Shown here: positions 1 to 5,116 of the stretch, one piece after another
How positions within the stretch are numbered: position 1 is the stretch's first letter
How the letters are laid out: each line of letters begins with the position of its first letter
Assembly (NCBI GenBank): GCA_024277695.1
Contig: JAJRUR010000241.1
Location: 1-5,116 of the forward strand
Source of the DNA: Bacteroidota bacterium
GTDB lineage: Bacteria; Bacteroidota; Bacteroidia; Chitinophagales; Saprospiraceae
Reading direction: 5' to 3'
Length of the DNA stretch: 5,116 bases
Translations under genes and position numbers: made by a program
Notes under the pieces: generated by a model
Databases searched by the model: none
What the model was told of the DNA's origin: nothing
Seen by the model: only the letters and a program-made list of their open reading frames with translations

Positions 1-396
1 ATAGAACTTCAAGAACAGGATAGCAGCCTGGTCAGTTCAGCACCCAAAATATACCATGAGACCTGTGAGATCAACTTTGATGCGGATGTCCAAACCGTGT
101 TTGATTTTATACGAGGACTAAGTCCTTATCCCGGAGCCTGGACACAAGTGGGTGATTTGGAATGCAAAATAATCCGAGCAAAAATGCTCACCATCGAGCA
201 CAATCACACACCGGGACACTGGGTCAGTGATAACAAAAACTACATCCATATCGCATGTCGGGATGGCTATATAAGGATTGCCGAACTAAAGCTACAAGGC
301 AAGAGACAAATGTCTGTTAGAGATTTTCTCAATGGCACCGATCTCCGGAAATGGCAGACTGAGATCCAACTGAGCATAGTGTCGGATGCTCCTTAG
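1..396 (+). CDS. fmt: Methionyl-tRNA formyltransferase, C-terminal part (5' end outside window)
   Basis: Fmt transfers a formyl group from 10-formyltetrahydrofolate to Met-tRNA(fMet) in the cytoplasm, before translation initiation. The frame is open from base 1 to a TAG stop at 394-396 and gives 131 residues. They match the OB-fold C-terminal domain of Fmt, which contacts the tRNA. The visible landmarks are the APKI entry motif (residues 14-17), IRGLSPYPGAW (37-47), the DGYIRIAEL strand (88-96), GKRQM (100-104) and FLNG (109-112). Fmt is usually about 310-330 residues, so roughly 190 residues lie before the window, including the catalytic formyl-transfer domain. The GTG at 97 is an internal valine codon inside the conserved domain and not a start. 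Nineteen residues follow FLNG, a slightly long tail. The gene converges on the A2M gene with a 25-base gap. Family identity is recognised by motif from memory and was not searched. The frame is intact, with no sign of decay. Confidence 0.93.
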   Translation: MELQEQDSSLVSSAPKIYHETCEINFDADVQTVFDFIRGLSPYPGAWTQVGDLECKIIRAKMLTIEHNHTPGHWVSDNKNYIHIACRDGYIRIAELKLQGKRQMSVRDFLNGTDLRKWQTEIQLSIVSDAP

Positions 397-397
397 A

Positions 398-418
398 AGA
401 TATCCGGTATTGGTATCT
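398..418. terminator. Weak hairpin between the convergent stop codons, possible shared terminator
   Basis: The 25-base gap between the two TAG stops contains an imperfect inverted repeat. AGATA-T-CC (398-405) pairs with GGTATCT (412-418), giving seven base pairs with one bulged T around a six-base loop. No T-tract follows on either strand, so it is not a canonical intrinsic terminator. A convergent pair needs termination near here, but it may be done by other means or inside the neighbouring gene. Confidence 0.22.
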
Positions 419-421
419 AGC

Positions 422-3400
422 CTATTGATCATCTTTAATCTCGATCACCTCTCCCCTACTATGGCTAGTAAATTCGGGGGCATAATAACTCTGTATAGTT
501 GTGACACCATTGGAAAAAATTCCGGCTTGAGCTGCTTTGAGTTCATATTCAAACACAAATGTACCCTTGGGTAGATAACGGATAAAGAACTCTGCCGAAG
601 CATCTTTGATAGTTTGGTAATATCCCATACCATCTTGCCATCTATATGCACTGATGACATCGACCGGTTCCAAACCACTTGCGCGCAAATCTTGCAGATG
701 GACATATTCCATTTCGCGGTCAACTCGGATCTCTATACGGACGACGACTCGATCACCTATGCGCAGTCCATCGGGAGGTATTGGGACCAGGCGCGGACCT
801 TTATCGGTATGGATTTTTTTTGTGAGGGACTTTATGATTTTGATGGGCGTTTTTTTAAAGGATTTGATCTTGTCCAAATCCTCAAAATACTGCCAGTAGG
901 CAGCACCCCAGGCTATATGATTGTTTGGATTGACTGCCTTGATCTTGGTCATGCCTTCATGGATGGATGAGGCATCCCAGTTTTTCTTAAAATACCCCAA
1001 TCCTGCCGTAGTTGGATAGGCATCTATAGTCTTGCCGCTTAAGTCTATACGCACCATTTTGTCCGAGCTCAATACTGAGGGTCCTGTCACGAGCAGAGCA
1101 TACACAGCCTCTGCCGTAGCGCGTCCGGTTTTCCAGGCGTTGGTCTGTTTGTGCTTGAGCAGCCAAAGTTTCATCGATTCGACAAAGGCATGGTCATCCG
1201 TGAGTTTGTCAAAAACCTCGATCATAAGTGCTTGGGACTCTATGGGACGCTGATACCAATAGTAGCCTTGATTGTACTTCCAATACCTGCCGAGTTCTTC
1301 GTGCTCCAAAGAACGCTCTTTGAGGGATTGTAAGAGTGTGGGCAATTCTGTTTTGCGATCAAAACCATGCATAATCATAGCGATCAGGCCTTGCTGATAG
1401 ATACCTCGTTGCATCCAATATTTTTCGATTTGCCCAAGAAAATATTTTTGTTCTTTTGTTTGCGATGTAGGAATACCCTGAAACTGTGCTCTGACATAAA
1501 GGTGGTAGATCGATGCTGTGGATAAGTGATCATCAGAAAATTTTGTAATACCGCGATCGACATTTCTCTTTATGCGGGCATAATGTTTTTTGAGTTGGGC
1601 ATCACTATACAATACAGCCCTGTTCAGCAGAGATGCTCCTCCCGGCAAGGAATGGATATCCAATGCTCCCAAGGCCTGCAGATGCGCGATACCGGACAGG
1701 ATATGGAGTGTAGTGTACCAGGAAGACCTACCGTTTGGCATCCAACTAAATCCACCATCGGTATTTTGACGATTAGTGATTTGCTGCCAGTTGGCTTCCT
1801 TTTGTGCAGACAATTTATTGAGATCAAAGAGCAAGGCAATTCTTCTTCGTTGTTCTTCTTCTGTTTGAGCGGCTGCCACCCAAGGTGTCTGCTGAAGGAT
1901 GAGCGATTTGAGCTCTTGGTTTTTTTCGAGTTGGCTCATAAACACTGAGCGATCCCCTTTCTTCTCATCGAGTTTCCATTTTTCGAAGATCGGTCTTATC
2001 TGTGGATTTTGGTCCAAGATATAAGTAGAGAGACTATTCGTATAAAATTGCAAAAATTTTGAATCGATACTCTCGTTTTCGCTATCAGCGATGTATGGCA
2101 GTGCCAAAACCGCATACCACGCCGGATTGGAACTCATTTCAATGGTATAGTTAGTGAGTTGGGCAGATTTTGAATGGAGCAGGGTCTCGAGTTCGGAAAG
2201 TGTCCAACTACGTGTCTGCAGAGGCTTCAGAGGCATAGGCAGACTTTCGGTGACGAGTTTTCGATTGGTCATAATTGGCAACAAATGTTCTTCGCCGTCC
2301 GACATATTTCCTGAGGACGCAATCACTTGAGCACGTACTGCATCCAGTTTTGTCACTTCAGGTATGCTCAGGTCCCAACGCACGGTTTTGGACTGTCCCG
2401 GTTCTAAGCTTATTTTTTTGCTGCCCCCTTGGAGTTCAAACAGATTATTCTTGAGATCATCTGTAATCATATGTTTTAGCCGGATTTGGACATCAACTTC
2501 CAGATCATTTTTTGAAAGATTTACAACTTTTGATCTAATGGTTATTTTGTCATTTTCTCTAAAATATCTAGGAAACAATGGAAAGACCATAAAGTCCTTT
2601 TGTGTCACGACTTCCTTTTGGCTCAAGCCATAGCGCAGGTCTTTGTCGTGTACGAAAGACAATAATTTCCATTTTGTCAGGGCTTCATTCATCGTGAAAC
2701 TGATGATGATATTACCATCCTTATCCGTTTGGAGATGGGGCAAGAAGAAGACGGTTTCTTTGAGATTAGTCCGCACAAGTGGAGCCGGATCTTTCTGTTG
2801 TAGTGGAGTTGGAGCATCTGCATTTTTGGTATTTTTTCGTTCGATCATCACTTCTTCGACTTGTTCTGCTGGAGGTGCGGACATATCCATTTTCGTACCC
2901 ATGGCGGCATCCTGGTTTCTCATCATGAAATAAGTCTGTTGACCATATAATCCGCCGTAATATTTGAACTCCGGAAATCGGATAAACTTTGGTGTGTAGG
3001 GAATATTGGGATTGCCTTGGTGACCACGCTTGCCTCTAAAGCCAAAGAGTTTTAAGTTGGACTGAAGTGCAGTTTTGGGATATAAGTTGATCGACCAATT
3101 TTGAGGAACAAATGCATCCAGCGAAGCATCGTACAGACTTGCTACCATCTCTGCAGCTACGCGATCTTTTTGAGTGCCTTTGATTTTTAATATCCACTTT
3201 TCTTTCTGTCCGGGTAGCAGTTTGTCTCGGAAGCTCAAATATTCGATGTGGAGTTCTTTGTTTGTCCAAGGGACATTGACCCAAAAGTCGTGTTTAAAGA
3301 ATCTATTGCCTACTACTCCTGCAAACTGCACCCTAAAACCTCCACGATCCGATTCGTGGACATCAAAGACGAAACGATGATGATCTTTGACCTCTTGCCA

Positions 3401-5116
3401 ATATAATTCTTTGACTCCGGATTTGCGCTCGACGCTAACTAACACTTGTGTATTTTGGTTGACAAATACATCTACAACGGCCTGCTCTCCAGGTTCATAT
3501 TTTTTATTTTCAGACTGCCAAACCCAAGGTTTATACGCTTGTATTTTTTTCTGATCTGATCGATACCAGTCTATAAAAATTTCTGTTGATACCTCACTGC
3601 CATAAATATCCTTGCCCGAAAAGAGGACGCGATACTTACCTGCCTGATGGATGATATCCTTCAGATCGAGTATTTTGGTGCCCTTGATGGAAATATCGCT
3701 GTCAAAAACGGTTTTAGCTTCCGGCCATTTCTTATAATTTTGCGGGTCAACGTATGCTACCCAATCCCCTGAATGGATATCCTTCATCAAGTAATCTGCA
3801 TCCTTCCAAAGATAGTTTTCTTGCCAGTAGTCAGTAGATTGGAGTTGAATTATCTTTAGACGACCGGAGATATCTTTGGCTACACCATTATAGTTTGAAG
3901 CTTTGACGACCAATGGGTCTGCAAAAGCGTCCATACTCTTCCGCTCAAAAGAGACCTGAACAGCGGCATCTGCCACAGCGATATTCTGGGTATAGTCGTG
4001 CGACTCTCCGGTCTCGTCAATCACTGTAATCTCGATCTGGTAATGATTGGATAATTTAAAACGATTGGGGATGTTTTTTTCTTTGAGGGCTTTGAAAATG
4101 ATTTCGAAGGTTCCGTTTTGATCTACGCTAGTCTCACCGGAAGCTATTTCTCGTGCATCGAGCATACCGGGAAAACGGAGGGAGATATAGTCCGTAGAAT
4201 AATAAGGCAAGTAGGTATTTTTGGTGATGCGATATTTGACTTGAGCATTTTGGAGTACATTGCCGGCGAGGTTTTTGGCTAGACCGGAAACACGGATCTC
4301 TTGACCGGTCACATAATCTCCCCTAAGCGTATCGAATACTACCTCAAAGCGTGGTCGTTTATACTCTTCTACTTGGATACCGTGATGTGCGTGATCAGCC
4401 CTAATAGAAAATCGTCCATTGAGCGAAGTCGTCGGAAGTACGAAGCTACCTGAAAACGAACCAAACGCATTGATCGAGAGTTGTGTTTTGCCGACCGAGC
4501 GATTATTGGCATCAAAGAGTTGGACTTCTATACTTCCATTGGGGATAATGGTATTGATTCCGTCCGGTTTTCTATTAAATTTAATTCCTTTAAAATAGAT
4601 CGTCTGGCCGGGTCTGTATATAGCGCGGTCAGTAAAAAACTGTATCCAAGATTGGTTATTGCCCTGATATCGTTTACTAAAATACATATAATCTTCGACG
4701 ATGAGCTGGTCTTTGTTGTATCGGATGATCTCCATAACTTGGAGTCGTCTATTTTGAGCTAATCTCATTTCATCTTCCAGTGACCAGTGTACCAATCCGA
4801 GATTATCTGTAGATCGAGTGGATATTTTTTGGGCTATGGTAGTTAAGTTGGACTGAGATCTCGTATAGAAGTCCACTTCTGCACCGACTATGGGCTTGCC
4901 GGTGAGGCGATGAATTACTGCTATTTGCTTACTTTGATTCATCTTGCGATGGATGATCGCCATATCCGAAACTTGGAACTTAGTCCAGTCCATACCTTGG
5001 TTTCGTTTCCGACGACTTTTGTTGCCGTCATGCAGCAATATCAAATAGGGTCCTGCCGGTAGTCCTTTTAGATTTAGTGCCAGACTGTGGTTTTGATAGT
5101 CTTTTTGGTCCGGCAT
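422..5116 (-). CDS. Alpha-2-macroglobulin family protein, thioester-less, Bacteroidota type (N-terminus outside window)
   Basis: This large protein is presumably exported and belongs to the bacterial A2M family, whose characterised members trap proteases at the cell envelope. The order, in visible residues, is: macroglobulin (MG) strands (about 15-82, with FQVSDMAII and LTGKPIVGAEV); MG2/A2M_N domain (155-258, with DRAIYRPGQTIYFKG and VEEYKRPRFEV); two more MG-like domains (about 259-520); bait-region domain (about 527-675, with LLPGQKEKW and AAEMVASLYDASLDAF); a variable linker (715-783); the A2M domain (784 to about 875, with FTMNEALTKWKLLSF); the alpha/alpha thioester-domain fold (about 985-1320); and a conserved C-terminal MG domain (about 1440-1555). 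The stop is TAG at 422-424. The ATG at the window edge (5114-5116) is probably internal. Relatives are about 1,900-2,000 residues, so several hundred residues, including any signal peptide, are missing. The thioester CxEQ reads SIDS at 1016-1019, and no cysteine occurs anywhere in the visible protein. Whether it still inhibits proteases is unknown. Confidence 0.93.
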   Translation of the reverse strand: MPDQKDYQNHSLALNLKGLPAGPYLILLHDGNKSRRKRNQGMDWTKFQVSDMAIIHRKMNQSKQIAVIHRLTGKPIVGAEVDFYTRSQSNLTTIAQKISTRSTDNLGLVHWSLEDEMRLAQNRRLQVMEIIRYNKDQLIVEDYMYFSKRYQGNNQSWIQFFTDRAIYRPGQTIYFKGIKFNRKPDGINTIIPNGSIEVQLFDANNRSVGKTQLSINAFGSFSGSFVLPTTSLNGRFSIRADHAHHGIQVEEYKRPRFEVVFDTLRGDYVTGQEIRVSGLAKNLAGNVLQNAQVKYRITKNTYLPYYSTDYISLRFPGMLDAREIASGETSVDQNGTFEIIFKALKEKNIPNRFKLSNHYQIEITVIDETGESHDYTQNIAVADAAVQVSFERKSMDAFADPLVVKASNYNGVAKDISGRLKIIQLQSTDYWQENYLWKDADYLMKDIHSGDWVAYVDPQNYKKWPEAKTVFDSDISIKGTKILDLKDIIHQAGKYRVLFSGKDIYGSEVSTEIFIDWYRSDQKKIQAYKPWVWQSENKKYEPGEQAVVDVFVNQNTQVLVSVERKSGVKELYWQEVKDHHRFVFDVHESDRGGFRVQFAGVVGNRFFKHDFWVNVPWTNKELHIEYLSFRDKLLPGQKEKWILKIKGTQKDRVAAEMVASLYDASLDAFVPQNWSINLYPKTALQSNLKLFGFRGKRGHQGNPNIPYTPKFIRFPEFKYYGGLYGQQTYFMMRNQDAAMGTKMDMSAPPAEQVEEVMIERKNTKNADAPTPLQQKDPAPLVRTNLKETVFFLPHLQTDKDGNIIISFTMNEALTKWKLLSFVHDKDLRYGLSQKEVVTQKDFMVFPLFPRYFRENDKITIRSKVVNLSKNDLEVDVQIRLKHMITDDLKNNLFELQGGSKKISLEPGQSKTVRWDLSIPEVTKLDAVRAQVIASSGNMSDGEEHLLPIMTNRKLVTESLPMPLKPLQTRSWTLSELETLLHSKSAQLTNYTIEMSSNPAWYAVLALPYIADSENESIDSKFLQFYTNSLSTYILDQNPQIRPIFEKWKLDEKKGDRSVFMSQLEKNQELKSLILQQTPWVAAAQTEEEQRRRIALLFDLNKLSAQKEANWQQITNRQNTDGGFSWMPNGRSSWYTTLHILSGIAHLQALGALDIHSLPGGASLLNRAVLYSDAQLKKHYARIKRNVDRGITKFSDDHLSTASIYHLYVRAQFQGIPTSQTKEQKYFLGQIEKYWMQRGIYQQGLIAMIMHGFDRKTELPTLLQSLKERSLEHEELGRYWKYNQGYYWYQRPIESQALMIEVFDKLTDDHAFVESMKLWLLKHKQTNAWKTGRATAEAVYALLVTGPSVLSSDKMVRIDLSGKTIDAYPTTAGLGYFKKNWDASSIHEGMTKIKAVNPNNHIAWGAAYWQYFEDLDKIKSFKKTPIKIIKSLTKKIHTDKGPRLVPIPPDGLRIGDRVVVRIEIRVDREMEYVHLQDLRASGLEPVDVISAYRWQDGMGYYQTIKDASAEFFIRYLPKGTFVFEYELKAAQAGIFSNGVTTIQSYYAPEFTSHSRGEVIEIKDDQ
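452..799 (-). other. C-terminal macroglobulin-like domain of the A2M protein
   Basis: Residues 1440-1555 form the most conserved block of the protein. It includes LRIGDRVVVRIEIRVDREME, YVHLQDLRASGLEPV, WQDGMGYYQ, YLPKGTFVFEYELKA, FSNGVTTIQS and YYAPEFTSHSRGE. It corresponds in position to the receptor-binding domain of vertebrate A2M, here a beta-sandwich that closes the molecule. Only nine residues follow, ending IEIKDDQ, so the 3' end of the gene is complete and not truncated. Confidence 0.75.
1673..1765 (-). other. Conserved thioester-domain core motif, retained (TDGGFSWMPNGR)
   Basis: Residues 1118-1148 of the A2M protein contain TDGGFSWMPNGRSSWYTTLHIL followed by SGIAHLQALG. This matches the strongly conserved helix-turn region of the alpha/alpha toroid in Bacteroidota A2M proteins, where a pattern such as DGGFxWFPGG followed by YITxHIxxGxGHL is usual. 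Its retention shows that the thioester-domain fold is kept although its reactive residues are gone. Confidence 0.7.
2060..2071 (-). other. Degenerate thioester site (SIDS in place of CxEQ)
   Basis: These four codons (AGT ATC GAT TCA on the minus strand) encode S-I-D-S at visible residues 1016-1019 of the A2M protein. The preceding ALPYI and following FLQFYTNSL match, without gaps, the usual family context: ALPY, then a YPY-like segment, then CxEQ, then FxRxYANSL. Cys, Glu and Gln are therefore all replaced, so the internal Cys-Gln thioester cannot form. The aromatic YPY segment before the site is also replaced by polar, acidic residues (DSENE). The alignment was made by eye against remembered family consensus. 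Confidence 0.82.
2768..2974 (-). other. Variable linker before the A2M domain, candidate bait-like segment
   Basis: This stretch encodes residues 715-783 of the A2M protein, between the bait-region domain and the conserved A2M domain. It begins with a Tyr/Gly-rich part (EFKYYGGLYGQQTYFMM). It continues as a Met-, Pro- and charge-rich stretch (MSAPPAEQVEEVMIERK, then NADAPTPLQQKDPAPLVR) that looks disordered. Such a segment offers sites to many proteases, as a bait region does. That role is inferred from position and composition only. Confidence 0.4.

Noticed and set aside
97..99. GTG as a start codon for a separate 99-residue protein
   Set aside because: The frame is open upstream to base 1, and the upstream residues (APKIYHETCEINFDADVQT) belong to the same Fmt domain, so the GTG is an internal valine.
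614..970. Plus-strand open frame of 118 codons antisense to the A2M C-terminus
   Set aside because: It overlaps the best conserved part of the A2M protein and resembles no known family. The long open frame follows from the codon pattern on the opposite strand.
1526..1948. Plus-strand open frame of 140 codons antisense to the A2M gene
   Set aside because: It lies wholly inside the A2M coding sequence, over its conserved TDGGF region. Its translation has no recognisable domain and an odd Cys/Ser/Phe-rich composition typical of a reverse-complement shadow.
4993..5019. Basic run SRRKRN in the A2M protein as a processing or nuclear-targeting signal
   Set aside because: Such signals have no meaning in a bacterial envelope protein. 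The run sits in a probable loop between strands of an MG-like domain.
5114..5116. ATG at the window edge as the true start of the A2M protein
   Set aside because: There is no signal peptide after it, the sequence starts in the middle of an MG-like domain, and family members are several hundred residues longer. The position simply coincides with the edge of the window.

Overview
The window holds the ends of two convergent protein genes and almost nothing else. On the plus strand, bases 1-396 encode the C-terminal 131 residues of a methionyl-tRNA formyltransferase (Fmt). Its N-terminal catalytic part lies before the window. On the minus strand, bases 422-5116 are one uninterrupted reading frame of 1,564 codons. 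It encodes most of a very large bacterial alpha-2-macroglobulin (A2M) family protein, whose N-terminus lies beyond base 5116. Only 25 bases separate the two stop codons, and both promoters are outside the window. I see no RNA genes, mobile elements, CRISPR arrays or long repeats.

The organism is most likely a member of the Bacteroidota. The A2M C-terminus (YWQYFEDLDKI, the VDREMEYVHLQDLRA stretch, WQDGMGYY, YLPKGTFVFEYEL, YYAPEFTSHS) follows the pattern I know from the long A2M proteins of that phylum. The Fmt tail domain (FIRGLSPYPGAW, DNKNYIHIACRDGYIRI) also has a Bacteroidota flavour. Base composition is moderately AT-rich. I cannot name a genus.

The two genes are not functionally linked as far as can be seen. 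Fmt is housekeeping (initiator-tRNA formylation in the cytoplasm). The A2M protein is presumably exported and may act at the cell envelope as a protease trap or structural factor.

The most interesting point is in the A2M protein. Where family members carry the reactive thioester motif CxEQ, this one reads S-I-D-S (bases 2060-2071). The flanking sequences on both sides still align without gaps. In addition, the visible 1,564 residues contain no cysteine at all. The protein is therefore best described as a thioester-less A2M. It cannot covalently capture a protease by the classical mechanism, yet the rest of the architecture and the 4.7 kb open frame are preserved. I found no evidence of a wholly new system in this window.
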